Below are positions 18,763 to 29,711 of a DNA stretch of 64,000 nucleotides, one piece after another. The DNA is from Azospirillum sp. B21 (GTDB lineage Bacteria > Pseudomonadota > Alphaproteobacteria > Azospirillales > Azospirillaceae). Under the pieces are notes generated by a model, which ran no database searches, was not told the origin of the DNA, and saw nothing but the letters and a program-made list of their open reading frames with translations. Each line of letters starts with the position of its first letter. The first letter of the stretch is position 1. The stretch spans positions 186,001 to 250,000 of the forward strand of contig NZ_VTTO01000006.1 in assembly GCF_008364825.1 (NCBI RefSeq), written 5' to 3'. The position numbers were made by a program, and so were the translations under genes.

Positions 18763-19529
18763 GTGACGATATCGTTCCGCGTCCGGAAACACCCCTGTCA
18801 GCGCAGCCGGATTTCCTGCTGAACGGGCGGGTACGGCTGCTCCAGCCCGATGGCGGCTACCGTGCCGCCATCGATCCGGTCTTCCTCGCCGCCATCACCG
18901 CCGCGACCGATGGCGAGCGGGTGCTCGACGTCGGCACCGGCACCGGGGCTGCGGCACTGTGCCTCGCCGTCCGGGTGCCGGCCGCCGCCGTGATCGGGCT
19001 GGAACAGCGGGCCGACGCCTGCGCCTTCGCCCGCCGCAATGCGGTCCTGAGCGGAGTCGCCGAGCGGGTGGAGGTGGTGCAGGGCGACCTGCTGGCCCCG
19101 CCGCAGGTCCTTGGCAGCGCCGGATTCGACCGGGTGATGATGAATCCTCCCTATCTGAAGGCCGGCGCGGCCTGCCGCCCGCCCGACGACTGGAAGGCCG
19201 CGGCGAATGTGGAAGGTGCGGCAGGGCTGCCGGACTGGGTCCGTTTCGCCGATGCGATGCTGAAGCCGCGCGGCACGTTGACGATGGTCCACCGTGCCGA
19301 CCGTATCGACGACATCCTGCAGGCGTTGCGCGGACGGTTCGGTAGCCTTGTCCTGGTGCCGCTGTGGCCGAAGCCGGGGGTGGAGGCCAAGCGGCTCCTG
19401 CTGGTCGCCCGCAAGGGCGGCAGGGCGCCGGCCCGGCTGACCGCCGGCCTCACCGTCCACAACCCGGAAGGCGGCTACAGCCCGGCGGCGGAGCGGGTGC
19501 TGCGCGATGCCGAGGCGCTTGTATTTTAG
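18759..19529 (+). CDS. TrmN6-like SAM-dependent methyltransferase (tRNA adenine-N6)
   Basis: A 256-residue Rossmann-fold methyltransferase. The SAM motif is VLDVGTGTGAAALCLA (about residue 47) and the catalytic motif is MMNPPYLK (about 125), the NPPY signature of N6-adenine methylation. The N-terminal FLLNGRVRLLQPDGGYRAAIDPVFLAAI is typical of TrmN6/YfiC, which modifies A37 of tRNA-Val. It begins at GTG overlapping the previous stop (GTGA) and ends in TAG. Confidence 0.8.
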   Translation: MSDDIVPRPETPLSAQPDFLLNGRVRLLQPDGGYRAAIDPVFLAAITAATDGERVLDVGTGTGAAALCLAVRVPAAAVIGLEQRADACAFARRNAVLSGVAERVEVVQGDLLAPPQVLGSAGFDRVMMNPPYLKAGAACRPPDDWKAAANVEGAAGLPDWVRFADAMLKPRGTLTMVHRADRIDDILQALRGRFGSLVLVPLWPKPGVEAKRLLLVARKGGRAPARLTAGLTVHNPEGGYSPAAERVLRDAEALVF

Positions 19530-19548
19530 CGCGGACGGAGCCTTTCAA

Positions 19549-20466
19549 ATGGGAGACTTCAATCCCATCTCTGCGGGCATGAGCCTGCAATCCCTCCTCG
19601 CCAAACTCCCCTTCGGCCCCTGGCGCAAGGCCGGGCCGCTGGTGTCCGTCGTCCGCCTGTCCGGCGTCATCGGCCAGGGCGGCCCGTTCCGTTCCGGCCT
19701 GTCGCTGGCCGGCGTCGCCCCGCTGTTGGAACGCGCCTTCGCGCCCAAGGACCAGAAGGCGGTGGCGCTGATCATCAACTCGCCGGGCGGGTCGCCGGTT
19801 CAGTCCGCGCTGATCGCCAAGCGGATCCGCGATCTGGCGGAGGAAAAGAAGGTTCCGGTCTTCGCCTTCTGCGAGGACGCGGCGGCGTCGGGCGGCTATT
19901 GGCTGGCCTGTGCGGCGGACGAGATCTGGGCCGACGAAAGCTCCATCGTCGGGTCCATCGGCGTGGTGTCGTCGGGCTTCGGCCTGCATGAACTGATCGA
20001 GCGCCACGGCATCGAACGGCGCCTCTACACCGCCGGCGACAAGAAGGTCCTGCTCGACCCCTTCTCCCCGGAGCGGGAGGACGGCGTCGCCCATCTGAAG
20101 GCGCTGCAGGCCGACATCCACGAGGCGTTCAAGGCGATGGTGCGCGCCCGGCGCGGATCCCGGCTGACCGGGTCGGAGGAGGAGCTGTTCTCCGGCGCCT
20201 TCTGGGCGGGACGCAAAGCACTGGCGCTGGGGCTGATCGACGGGTTGGGCGACCTGCGCTCGGTCATGCGCGGCCGCTTTGGCGAGAAGGTGCGGCTGCG
20301 CGTGGTGCAGCAGGAGCGCGGCATGCTGCGGCGGCTCGGTCTGCGGACGGGGGGAGACGCACCGCTGCCGGAAGCCGGAGCACCGGAAGCCTTCGCCGAC
20401 GCCTTGGTCGCCGCCGCCCGCACGTCGATGGACGACTGGGCGGCCTGGGCGAGGCTGGGTCTTTAA
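19549..20466 (+). CDS. S49-family peptidase (SppA/SohB-like)
   Basis: A 305-residue serine protease with the signal-peptide-peptidase core: VALIINSPGGSPVQSALIAKRI, then CEDAAASGGYWLACAADEIWADESSIVGSIGVV with the nucleophilic Ser in ASGGY (about residue 116), and ERRLYTAGDKK downstream with the catalytic Lys region. It is short and has no clear N-terminal membrane anchor, as in many alphaproteobacterial members. ATG 19549 is preceded by GGAG. It probably degrades leftover signal peptides or membrane-protein fragments. Confidence 0.85.
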   Translation: MGDFNPISAGMSLQSLLAKLPFGPWRKAGPLVSVVRLSGVIGQGGPFRSGLSLAGVAPLLERAFAPKDQKAVALIINSPGGSPVQSALIAKRIRDLAEEKKVPVFAFCEDAAASGGYWLACAADEIWADESSIVGSIGVVSSGFGLHELIERHGIERRLYTAGDKKVLLDPFSPEREDGVAHLKALQADIHEAFKAMVRARRGSRLTGSEEELFSGAFWAGRKALALGLIDGLGDLRSVMRGRFGEKVRLRVVQQERGMLRRLGLRTGGDAPLPEAGAPEAFADALVAAARTSMDDWAAWARLGL

Positions 20467-20476
20467 GCGATTTCGG

Positions 20477-20884
20477 CTAGGCCGCGGAGTTCTGGGTCAG
20501 CAGGGTGGTCAGCCAGCGGAAGTTGGTGCCGTCGCCGGCCTGGATGGCGCTTTCCACCACCTGCATGGCGGTGGCCGGGTCCTGAGGGTCCGGCACCGCC
20601 GCTGCGGCGTCCATCCCGGAGTCGGCCTGGCCGACATCCTGGGCGAACAGGGTGACCGCACCGACGCCGAGCCGCACCGCGGGCTGTGCGTTCGGCACCA
20701 CCCCGGCGCCGTCGGCGGCGGAGACTCCGCCCTCCCCCACCCCGTTCAGGGTTTCCAGCATCGCCGCGAACTGGCCGGCCAGCGCACCCGCCTGCCTGGA
20801 CGCACCCGTCCCTTTGCGCTCCAGGACGTCTTCCGCCCGGATGCGCATGGCTTGCGTGGCCTCGCTGTTGGCCATCATCGACAT
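20477..20884 (-). CDS. Hypothetical protein
   Basis: A 135-residue protein of unknown function. An N-terminal charged helix (ATQAMRIRAEDVLERKGTG) is followed by Ala/Gly/Val-rich sequence with no recognised domain and no signal peptide. The ATG has GGGGATCA upstream at fair spacing. It is convergent with the S49 peptidase gene and ends in TAG. Confidence 0.5.
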   Translation of the reverse strand: MSMMANSEATQAMRIRAEDVLERKGTGASRQAGALAGQFAAMLETLNGVGEGGVSAADGAGVVPNAQPAVRLGVGAVTLFAQDVGQADSGMDAAAAVPDPQDPATAMQVVESAIQAGDGTNFRWLTTLLTQNSAA

Positions 20885-21057
20885 GGGATGATCCCCTGCG
20901 GTTAGTGGCGAACCGCAGGGGTACACGCAAAAATCACGCCATCGACACAACCGGCGGATCGCAAGGGTCAGGGCCGCCCCTGCGACGATTTGACCGGCAA
21001 AAATTTCCCAGCCGCCCGGCAGAAGTTACCCAGTGGGCGGCAAGGCTTGCCCAGCGA

Positions 21058-21546
21058 TCAGTCGCGAAAGTTCTGGTACTGCAGCGGCTGTTCGATGCCC
21101 AGCCGCTTGACCACGGCGATGGCATCCTGCAGGTCGTCGCGCTTCTTGCCCGTCACCCGCAGCTCGTCGCCCTGGATCGAGACCTGGACCTTCATCTTGC
21201 TGTCCTTGATCCCCTTGACGATGGTCTTCGCCAGATCCTGCGCGATTCCCTGCTTGATCGTCACGGTGTGGCGCAGCGCGTCGCCCGCCGCCCGTTCCGG
21301 CTTGGCGGAGAAATCCAGCGCCGCGGCATCAAGCTTCCGGCGGGTCACATAGACTCGCAACAGCTCCTGCATCTGTTCCAGCTTGGTGGCGTCGTCGGCC
21401 AGCAGAACGATGTCGTTCTCGGTCCGCTCGACCGTGCATTTCGAGCCCTTGAAGTCGAACCGGGTCTCGATCTCGCGGCGGACGCCGGCGAGGGCGTTGT
21501 CGATCTCGTGGACGTCCGTCTTGGACACGATGTCGAAGGACGGCAT
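21058..21546 (-). CDS. yajQ: YajQ family nucleotide-binding protein
   Basis: A 162-residue protein that matches YajQ throughout: MPSFDIVSKTDVHEIDNAL at the N-terminus, TRFDFKGSKC, and LRVTGKKRDDLQDAIAVVK ... PLQYQNFRD at the C-terminus. It has two ferredoxin-like domains. YajQ proteins bind nucleotides, and some bind cyclic di-GMP and act with transcription factors. The target here is unknown. Confidence 0.93.
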   Translation of the reverse strand: MPSFDIVSKTDVHEIDNALAGVRREIETRFDFKGSKCTVERTENDIVLLADDATKLEQMQELLRVYVTRRKLDAAALDFSAKPERAAGDALRHTVTIKQGIAQDLAKTIVKGIKDSKMKVQVSIQGDELRVTGKKRDDLQDAIAVVKRLGIEQPLQYQNFRD

Positions 21547-21653
21547 GGCGGCTCTCTCCCTGATAGGACTATCGATGAACGAATCGGGCGCACCGTAAAG
21601 AAGACGGCCGCCGCACTCAACAGCCGCCTTCCCCGACAGGCACCCTGCCCTTC

Positions 21654-22666
<1,013 letters not shown>

Positions 22667-22667
<1 letters not shown>

Positions 22668-23656
22668 CACAGCGCCTCCCCGGCGGCGAGATGGCCGTCC
22701 GGCAGCGGGTAGAAACAGCGCGCGCGCCCGTCGTCCACGTCGAACAGGGCCGGGCGCTCGGCACGGCAGCGGGCATCGGCAAAGCGGCAGCGCGGGCTGA
22801 ACAGGCAGCCGGCCGGACGGTCGGCGATGCCCGGCACCATGCCGGGAATGGTCGGCAGCCGGCGCTTGCCCAGCGCCCGTTCCGGCAGGGCGTCGAGCAG
22901 GGCGCCGGTGTAGGGGTGGCGCGGCCGCTCGAACAGCGAATGGACGGGGCGTGTCTCCGCCACCTGCCCGGCATACATCACGACGACGCGCTGGGCCGTC
23001 TCCGCCACCACGCCCATGTCGTGGGTGATCAGGATCAGCGCCATGCCGCGCTCGCGCTGCAGCTGGACCAGCAGGTCGAGGATCTGCTTCTGGATGGTCA
23101 CGTCCAGCGCCGTCGTCGGCTCGTCCGCCACCAGCAGGCGCGGGTTGCAGGCGATGGCGATGGCGATCATCACGCGCTGGTTCATGCCGCCCGACAGCTG
23201 GTGCGGGAAGGCGGACAGGCGGGTTTCCGGCGCCGGGATGCCGACCTGCTCCAGCAGGGCGATGGCGCGGTTGCGCAGCGCCTTGCCGGACAGCCCCTCA
23301 TGCACGCGCAGCGTCTCCATGATCTGGAAGCCGACGGTGAAGCAGGGATTGAGGCTGGTCATCGGCTCCTGGAAGACCATGGCGACGTCCTTGCCGGTGA
23401 TCTTCCGGCGCTGGGCGGCGGGCATGGTCAGCAGGTCCTTGCCGGCGAACATCATCCGGTCGGCGATCACGTGGCCGTTGGAGCCGAGAAGCCCCATCAC
23501 GGCCAGCGAGGTCACGGACTTGCCGGAGCCGGATTCGCCGACGATGCCGACGACCTCGCCCTCGTCCACGGTCAGGTCGATGCCATCCACCGCGCGGAAG
23601 GTGCCGGCGCGGGTGGTGAACTCGACCGACAGGTTCTTGATGTCGAGAAGAGGCAT
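22667..23656 (-). CDS. dppD: Dipeptide/oligopeptide ABC transporter ATP-binding subunit (DppD-like)
   Basis: A 329-residue ATPase: Walker [17 protein letters not shown], signature [17 protein letters not shown], Walker [13 protein letters not shown] and the C-terminal cysteine-rich oligopeptide motif ([14 protein letters not shown]). It pairs with DppF on the cytoplasmic face of the transporter. The gene lies four bases after dppC and overlaps dppF. Confidence 0.93.
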
Positions 23657-23660
23657 GAGG

Positions 23661-24584
23661 TCAACGCTTCAGCTTAGGGTCGAGCGCGTCGCGAAGACCG
23701 TCGCCCAACAGATTGAAGGCCAGCACAGTCACCAGGATGGCGATGCCGGGCCAGGTCACGACCCAGGGGGCGCGCTGGAGGAACTGCAGCGAGGAGGCCA
23801 GCATGGTGCCCCACTCCGGCGTCGGCGGCTGCGCGCCAAGGCCGAGGAAGCCCAGCGCCGCGGCGTCCAGGATGGCGGTGGAGAAGCCCAGCGTCGCCTG
23901 CACGATCAGCGGCGCCAGACAGTTCGGCAGCACCACGATCAGCATCAGGCGCAGCGGCCCGGCCCCGGCGACGCGCGAGGCGACGACATAGTCCTTGTTC
24001 ACCTCCGCCAGCACGGCGGCGCGGGTGAGGCGGGCATAGTGCGGGATCACCACCACCGAGACCGCCAGCATGGCGTTCACCAGCCCCGGCCCGAGGATGG
24101 CGGCCACCACCACGGCCAGCAGCAGCGAGGGCAGCGCCAGCAGGATGTCCATGGCGCGCATGATCAGCACGTCGGCGATCCCGCCGAAGAAGCCGGCGAG
24201 CAGCCCCAGCCCCAGCCCGACGGCCAGCGACAGGGTGACGACGATCAGGCCGATCATCATCGACAGCCGGGCGCCGTACATCAGGCGCGACAGCATGTCG
24301 CGGCCGATGTCGTCGGTGCCCAGGATGTAGGTCCAGCTTCCGCCCTCCTGCCAGACCGGCGGCGTCAGGATGGCGTCGCGGTACTGGATGTCGGGGTCGT
24401 GCGGGGCGATCACGCCGGCCAGCACAGCGATGGTGGCGATCATCAGGATCACCACCAGACCGGCCAGCGCGCCCTTGTTCTGCCTGAAGTGATACCAGAA
24501 CTCGGTCAGCGGGTGCGGCGGGCGCGAGACCGCGACGGTTTCCGGGGTGGCGGGATCTGCGTTGGTCGAGAATTCAGCGGACAT
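23661..24584 (-). CDS. dppC: Dipeptide ABC transporter permease (DppC-like)
   Basis: A 307-residue permease with an N-terminal cytoplasmic segment, six membrane spans and the EAA-type loop ([28 protein letters not shown]). [21 protein letters not shown] is characteristic of the DppC/OppC family. It forms the membrane channel with DppB, ten bases upstream. Confidence 0.92.
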   Translation of the reverse strand: MSAEFSTNADPATPETVAVSRPPHPLTEFWYHFRQNKGALAGLVVILMIATIAVLAGVIAPHDPDIQYRDAILTPPVWQEGGSWTYILGTDDIGRDMLSRLMYGARLSMMIGLIVVTLSLAVGLGLGLLAGFFGGIADVLIMRAMDILLALPSLLLAVVVAAILGPGLVNAMLAVSVVVIPHYARLTRAAVLAEVNKDYVVASRVAGAGPLRLMLIVVLPNCLAPLIVQATLGFSTAILDAAALGFLGLGAQPPTPEWGTMLASSLQFLQRAPWVVTWPGIAILVTVLAFNLLGDGLRDALDPKLKR

Positions 24585-24593
24585 GGATTGGCC

Positions 24594-25604
24594 TCACCGC
24601 GCGTGACGGATGCGGGGGTTGAGGACGCCGTAGAGCACGTCCACCAGCAGGTTGACCAGGATCACCGAGGTGGCGATCAGCAGGACACCGCCCTGCAGGG
24701 CCGGATAGTCGCGGCGGTTGATCGATTCGATCAGCCATTTGCCGACACCCGGCCAGGAGAAGATGGTCTCGGTCAGGATGGCGCCGCCCAGCAGTGTGCC
24801 GACCTGCAGTCCGATGACGGTCACCACCGGGATCAGCGCGTTGCGCAGCGCATGCATGCCGATGACCCGGCCGCTGTCCAGACCCTTGGCGCGGGCAGTG
24901 CGGATGTAGTCCTCGCCCAGCACCTCCAGCATCGCCGAGCGCGTCATGCGCGCCACCACGGCCAGCGGCACGGTTCCCAGCACGATGGTCGGCAGCACCA
25001 GATGGCCCAACGCGGAGCGGAACGCCTCGTATTCGCCGGCCATCAGCGTGTCGATCAGCATGAAGCCGGTGACGGGCTCGACATAATGGATCAGGTCCAG
25101 GCGTCCCGACACCGGGGTCCAGCCCAGCCCGACCGAGAAGAACAGGATCAGCAGCAGTCCCCACCAGAAGATCGGCATCGAATAGCCGGTCAGGCTGATG
25201 CCCATCACGCCGTGGTCGAACAGCGAGCCGCGTTTCACAGCCGCCAGGATCCCGGCGGGCAGCCCGACCAGCGTCGCGAACAGCATCGCGCACATCGCCA
25301 GTTCCAGGGTGGCCGGGAACAGGGCGATGAACTCGCTGAGCACCGAATTGTGGGTGACCAGCGACAGGCCGAAATCACCGGACAGCACGTTGCCGACATA
25401 ATCGAGGAACTGCTGCCAGAGCGGCCGGTCCAGACCCAGTTCATGGCGAAGGGCGGCCAGCCGTTCGGGCGCGATGCCCCGTTCGCCGACGCGCACCTCG
25501 ATGGGGTCGCCGGGAACCAGCCGGATCAGGATGAAGGTCAGAAAGGTGATGCCGAGAAAGGTCGGAATCACCAAGCTCACCCGCGTCAGGATGAAGCGAA
25601 GCAT
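24594..25604 (-). CDS. dppB: Dipeptide ABC transporter permease (DppB-like)
   Basis: A 336-residue permease starting MLRFILTRVSLVIPTFLGITFLTF with DppB family signatures (RLVPGDPIEVRVGERG; MTRSAMLEVLGEDYIRTARAKGL as the EAA loop). Six membrane spans are expected. The ATG at 25604 fits the family N-terminus better than the longer open frame. It is the first permease gene after dppA; a stem-loop lies between. Confidence 0.92.
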   Translation of the reverse strand: MLRFILTRVSLVIPTFLGITFLTFILIRLVPGDPIEVRVGERGIAPERLAALRHELGLDRPLWQQFLDYVGNVLSGDFGLSLVTHNSVLSEFIALFPATLELAMCAMLFATLVGLPAGILAAVKRGSLFDHGVMGISLTGYSMPIFWWGLLLILFFSVGLGWTPVSGRLDLIHYVEPVTGFMLIDTLMAGEYEAFRSALGHLVLPTIVLGTVPLAVVARMTRSAMLEVLGEDYIRTARAKGLDSGRVIGMHALRNALIPVVTVIGLQVGTLLGGAILTETIFSWPGVGKWLIESINRRDYPALQGGVLLIATSVILVNLLVDVLYGVLNPRIRHAR

Positions 25605-25785
25605 CGACGGGTACTCGTTTTTTAAAACTATGGTGAAAACTGGAACGGAGCGCTGCCTCGACAACGCCCCGTTCCGTCAGGGGCACTTGCCCCACCCTGG
25701 CCCGACCCCGCTTACGCGGAGCCGGGAATGCAACTCGTCTCAAAAAGTCGGGAGGCGCGGCAACCACGCCCCCCTCACTCCTTTT

Positions 25786-25811
25786 CGCACGCCCGTTTCG
25801 CCGGGCGTGCG
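25786..25811 (-). other. Strong stem-loop between dppA and dppB
   Basis: CGCACGCCCG (25786-25795) and CGGGCGTGCG (25802-25811) make a perfect ten-base stem with a six-base loop, just after the dppA stop. No T-tract follows on the minus strand, so it more likely stabilises the dppA mRNA or attenuates readthrough than fully terminates. Confidence 0.6.
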
Positions 25812-25818
25812 GTCCGCA

Positions 25819-27417
25819 TCACTTCAGGTCGACGCCTTCGAAGCGATGGATGCCGAACGGATCCATCTTGTAGCCGACGACGTTCTTGGCGAGGCCCATG
25901 TAAACCACCGAGTGGGCGATGGTGTACCAGGGGGCCTCTTCCTTGAAGATGACCTGGGACTGTTCGTACAGCTTGGTGCGCGCGGCGATGTCGGTGGTGC
26001 GCTTGGCCTGGACGACGAGGTCGTCGAACTCCTTGTTGCACCACTTCGACAGGTTGTTGCCGCCCTGACGCGCCGCCTCGCAACCCAGCAGGGTGTAGAG
26101 GAAGTTGTCGGGATCGCCGTTGTCGCCGGTCCAGCCGAGCATGCCCATCTGGTGCTCGCCCTGCTGCATGCGCTTGCGGTACTCACCCCATTCGTACTGC
26201 ACGATCTTCGCCTTGATGCCAACCTTGGCGAGGTCGGCCTGCATCATCTCGGCGATGCGCTTGGCGTTGGGGTTGTACGGGCGCTGCACCGGCATCGCCC
26301 ACAGGTCGGTCTCGAAGCCGTTCGGATAGCCGGCGTCGGCCAGCAGCTTCTTCGCCCGCTCGACGTCGTACGGATAGTCCTCGATCGAGTCGTTGTACGA
26401 CCACATGGTCGGCGGAATCGGGTTCTTGGCCGGGACACCGGCGGCCTGATAGACCGCGGCGACCATCGCCTTCTTGTCCATCGCCATGCTGACTGCGCGG
26501 CGGACGCGGACGTCGTCGAACGGCTTCTTCGTCACGTTGAAGGAGACGTAACCGACGTTCAGGCCTTCCTGCTCCTGAACGACGATCGAGCCGTCCTTCT
26601 TCATCGCGTCGATGTCCGCCGGGTTCGGGTACGGCATCACCTGGCATTCGTTGGCCTTCAGCTTGGCCAGACGGACCGCCGCATCGGGCGTGATCGCGAA
26701 GACGAGGTTGTCCAGCGGCTGCTTGCCGCCCCAGAACTGCTCGAACGCCTTGTAACGGATCACGGCGTCCTTCTGGTAGGCGACGAACTGGAACGGGCCG
26801 GTGCCGACCGGAACCTGGTCCAGCTTCTCCGGCGTGCCCTTCTTCTGAAGCATCGCCGCATATTCGGCAGACATGATCGGCGCGAACGGCATGGCGAGGT
26901 TGGCCAGGAACGGCGCCTCGACCGCGTTCAGCGTGAACTTGACCGTCAGGTCGTCAACCTTCTCGATCGACTTCAACAGCTTGGGCATCGCCATGTCGTT
27001 GAAGTAGTCGTAGGCGCCGCCGGAGACCTTGTGGAAGGGGTGATCCGGCTTCCACTGGCGCTCGAACGAGAAGATCACGTCGTCGGCGTTGGCATCGCGC
27101 GTCGGCTTGAAATCACCGACGCTGTGCCACTTGGCACCGGCGCGCAGCTTGAAGGTATAGACCAGCCCATCGTCGGAGATGGTCCAGGATTCGGCAAGGC
27201 CGGGAATGACCTTGGTGCCGCCATGTTCGAACTGGACCAGGTTGTTGTAGACCGGGAGGGCCACGTCGAAGCTGGTGCCGGTCGTATTCAACATGGGGTT
27301 GAAGTTTTCGGGGCTACCCTCGGAGCAGTAAACAAGGGTCTTCGCCGCCTGGGCCGGCGCCGACAGCGCCAGCGCCGCGGCCATACCAAGCCCGGCACCC
27401 AGCAGGATGCGCTTCAT
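25819..27417 (-). CDS. dppA: Periplasmic dipeptide-binding protein (DppA-like)
   Basis: A 532-residue SBP family 5 protein. It has a Sec signal (MKRILLGAGLGMAAALALSAPAQA, cut after about residue 24), then KTLVYCSEGSPENFNPMLNTTGTSFD, close to DppA of enteric bacteria, and the family motif AESWTISDDGLVYTFKLRAGAKWHS. It binds di- and tripeptides and delivers them to DppBCDF encoded downstream on the same strand. Confidence 0.95.
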   Translation of the reverse strand: MKRILLGAGLGMAAALALSAPAQAAKTLVYCSEGSPENFNPMLNTTGTSFDVALPVYNNLVQFEHGGTKVIPGLAESWTISDDGLVYTFKLRAGAKWHSVGDFKPTRDANADDVIFSFERQWKPDHPFHKVSGGAYDYFNDMAMPKLLKSIEKVDDLTVKFTLNAVEAPFLANLAMPFAPIMSAEYAAMLQKKGTPEKLDQVPVGTGPFQFVAYQKDAVIRYKAFEQFWGGKQPLDNLVFAITPDAAVRLAKLKANECQVMPYPNPADIDAMKKDGSIVVQEQEGLNVGYVSFNVTKKPFDDVRVRRAVSMAMDKKAMVAAVYQAAGVPAKNPIPPTMWSYNDSIEDYPYDVERAKKLLADAGYPNGFETDLWAMPVQRPYNPNAKRIAEMMQADLAKVGIKAKIVQYEWGEYRKRMQQGEHQMGMLGWTGDNGDPDNFLYTLLGCEAARQGGNNLSKWCNKEFDDLVVQAKRTTDIAARTKLYEQSQVIFKEEAPWYTIAHSVVYMGLAKNVVGYKMDPFGIHRFEGVDLK

Positions 27418-27819
27418 TCGTCTTGCCTCCCGATTCCGGTTAAAGCGTACGGAAAATTTGCCAGAACGCCGTTGGAAATAGCGTCGCCATTTGGCGCGTG
27501 CCCAAGGCGCCTGTCAACGTCAACATGCATACGTGGCTATACCGTGGCGCAGAGCATATTTTGAGGCGCCGATACGTCCGTATGGACACATTTCAGACCC
27601 CCAAAAAGAAATAGTTGCAAAGCCAACCATCCGGCTGACCGAATCGGCAGGCTCCTTACCCAGCGAATCAGGTTATCCGGGTGGGCAGCCCTGGTTCTAC
27701 CCGCAGCCGACGGGATCCGGACGGCTGCCATGCACACCCGCCGTGAAGGCCGGTGGCGGGCGCCATGCTAGGCTGGGTTGCACCATCCATGGAACCCCTT
27801 TTCGGACACCGACCGGTCG
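27418..27819. other. Intergenic region upstream of dppA
   Basis: About 400 bases between the divergent dppA and EamA-type genes, locally AT-richer than its surroundings. It must hold the promoters of both. A TTGACA on the minus strand (27517-27512) is suggestive, but I see no -10 at proper spacing. No gene is supported here. Confidence 0.4.
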
Positions 27820-28770
27820 ATGCCGCTTCCGAGCCTGCCGTCTTCCCTGCGCTCCGGCCCGCTGGCCGCCTACAGCCTTTACATCGTCGGATCGGCGCTG
27901 CTGGCCTCCAACCCGGTGGTCGGCCGGGCGGCCGCCCATGTGGTGCCGCCGATCGGACTGGCCTTCTGGCGCTGGCTCGTCGCCTTCCTGATCGTGCTGC
28001 CCTTCGCCCTGTCCGGCCTGCTGGCCCACCGGCGGCAGTTGAAGGAGCAGTGGCGCCGCTATCTGCTGTTGGGTGTGCTGGGCCAGGGAATTTCCGGCGC
28101 CATCGTCTATTATGGGTTGGAGCGGACCAGCGCCACCAACGCCAGCCTGATCTACGCCACCAGCCCGGCGATGATCCTGGCGCTGGCCGCCCTCTGGCTG
28201 GGCGATGCGATCCGGCCGCGGCAGATCCTGGGCATCCTGCTTGCGATGGCCGGGGTTCTGGTGATCCTGACCCGCGGCGATCCGGAGGCGCTGCGCCACC
28301 TGTCCTTCAATGTCGGCGACCTTCTGGTGCTGACCGGGGCGGTGTCCTGGTCGGTCTACACCATCCTGCTGCGGCAATCGGGCACACCGCTGCCGGTGGT
28401 CACCGCCTTCGCCGCCAACGCGCTGGCCGGCGTCCTGGTGCTGGCGCCCTTCTATGCGTGGGAGACGGTGGCGGTGCGGCCCGTGCCCTTCTCGGCCTCC
28501 ACCATCCTGTCGATCGTGGCGGTGGCGCTGTTCGCCTCGGTCCTGGCGCTGTTGGCCTATCAGAAGACCATCGCGATGATGGGCGCCGCCCGTGCCTCCA
28601 CCGCGCTGTATGTCTCGCCCCTGTGGGCGGCGCTGGCCTCGTGGTTTCTGCTGGCGGAACCGCTGCAGGGCTTTCACCTGATGGGCGTGCTGCTGGTCCT
28701 GCCCGGGGTGATGCTGGCCACCCTGCCCGCCCGCAAACCGCGGGCGCAGGCCGCGTCCGAAGCCGCTTGA
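27820..28770 (+). CDS. EamA/DMT-family transporter
   Basis: A 316-residue membrane protein with ten hydrophobic segments arranged as two EamA repeats (residues about 15-145 and 160-300). Typical motifs are FWRWLVAFLIVLPF, SATNASLIYATSPAMILALAALWLGD in the first repeat and the matching RASTALYVSPLWAALASWFLLAEPL in the second. Members export amino acids and metabolites; the substrate is unknown. The start MPLPSLPSS at 27820 is chosen over the upstream ATG at 27778 for the family length. Confidence 0.85.
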   Translation: MPLPSLPSSLRSGPLAAYSLYIVGSALLASNPVVGRAAAHVVPPIGLAFWRWLVAFLIVLPFALSGLLAHRRQLKEQWRRYLLLGVLGQGISGAIVYYGLERTSATNASLIYATSPAMILALAALWLGDAIRPRQILGILLAMAGVLVILTRGDPEALRHLSFNVGDLLVLTGAVSWSVYTILLRQSGTPLPVVTAFAANALAGVLVLAPFYAWETVAVRPVPFSASTILSIVAVALFASVLALLAYQKTIAMMGAARASTALYVSPLWAALASWFLLAEPLQGFHLMGVLLVLPGVMLATLPARKPRAQAASEAA

Positions 28771-28841
28771 TCGGCGACTTGATCGTCACGGCCGGCCCGC
28801 CCATCTTGGCCGGACCCAACCGTTCCCGTCCCGATCCGGCC

Positions 28842-29705
28842 ATGCCCCAGAACACCCCGATCCCGCTCCTGCTCTGTGCCGACGATTACGGGCTTGCTCC
28901 CGGCGTGAACACCGCCATCCGCGACCTGATCGCCCATGGCAGGCTCACCGCCACCTCGGTCATGAGCCTCTGCCCGCACTGGCGGACCGGCGCCGCGGCC
29001 CTGCGCGAGTTGAAGGACAAGGCTGACGTCGGGCTGCACTTCACCCTGACCGACCAGCTGCCGCTGGGGCCGATGCCGACGCTGGCGCCGGATGGACGGC
29101 TGCCGCCGCTGGGGCGGCTGATGGGCTGGGCCTATCGCGGGAAACTGAGCGCGCCGGCCGCGCGGGCAGAGATCCGTGACGAACTGTCACGCCAGATCGC
29201 CGCCTTCACCGACGCCTGGGGTGCCGCTCCCGACTACATCGACGGCCACCAGCATGTCCACCAACTGCCCGGTGTGCGCGACGCGGTGGTGGAGGCGCTG
29301 GCAGCATTGCCCGGCGCCTATGTCCGCCTGTGCGGAGAGCCGGTCGCAGCGGTCCTGCGTCGCCGTGTCGCGGTGCCGAAGACCCTGCTGATCGGCGGGC
29401 TCGGCGGCGGGCTGGCCCGCATGGTGCGTGCGCGCGGCATTCCGGCCAACGACCGCTTCTCCGGAGTCTACGACTTCGCCGGCAATCGTCCCTTCGCCGA
29501 GCTGATGCCGCGTTTCCTGGAGGGTATGGACGGCCGGACCCTGGTGATGGTCCACCCCGGCCTGCCCGACGAGGAGTTGCGCCGGGTCGACAGTCTGGTC
29601 GAGCCGCGGCGTGCCGAATACGACTACCTCCGCGGACCGGAATTCGCCGCCCTGCTGGAGCAGCGCAACATCCGGTTGACCCGTTTCGCCGGCCTGGCCG
29701 GATAA
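28842..29705 (+). CDS. ChbG/YdjC-like carbohydrate deacetylase (HpnK-type)
   Basis: A 287-residue protein of the YdjC fold. It has the N-terminal metal-binding LLLCADDYGLAPGVNTAI (Asp-Asp), VGLHFTLTDQLPL with His, and DGHQHVHQLPGVRD, which together make the Zn/Mg site; VMVHPGLPDEEL lies near the C-terminus. Members remove acetyl groups from amino sugars or act in hopanoid or lipid glycosylation loci. Nothing nearby fixes the substrate. Confidence 0.85.
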   Translation: MPQNTPIPLLLCADDYGLAPGVNTAIRDLIAHGRLTATSVMSLCPHWRTGAAALRELKDKADVGLHFTLTDQLPLGPMPTLAPDGRLPPLGRLMGWAYRGKLSAPAARAEIRDELSRQIAAFTDAWGAAPDYIDGHQHVHQLPGVRDAVVEALAALPGAYVRLCGEPVAAVLRRRVAVPKTLLIGGLGGGLARMVRARGIPANDRFSGVYDFAGNRPFAELMPRFLEGMDGRTLVMVHPGLPDEELRRVDSLVEPRRAEYDYLRGPEFAALLEQRNIRLTRFAGLAG

Positions 29706-29711
29706 AATCCG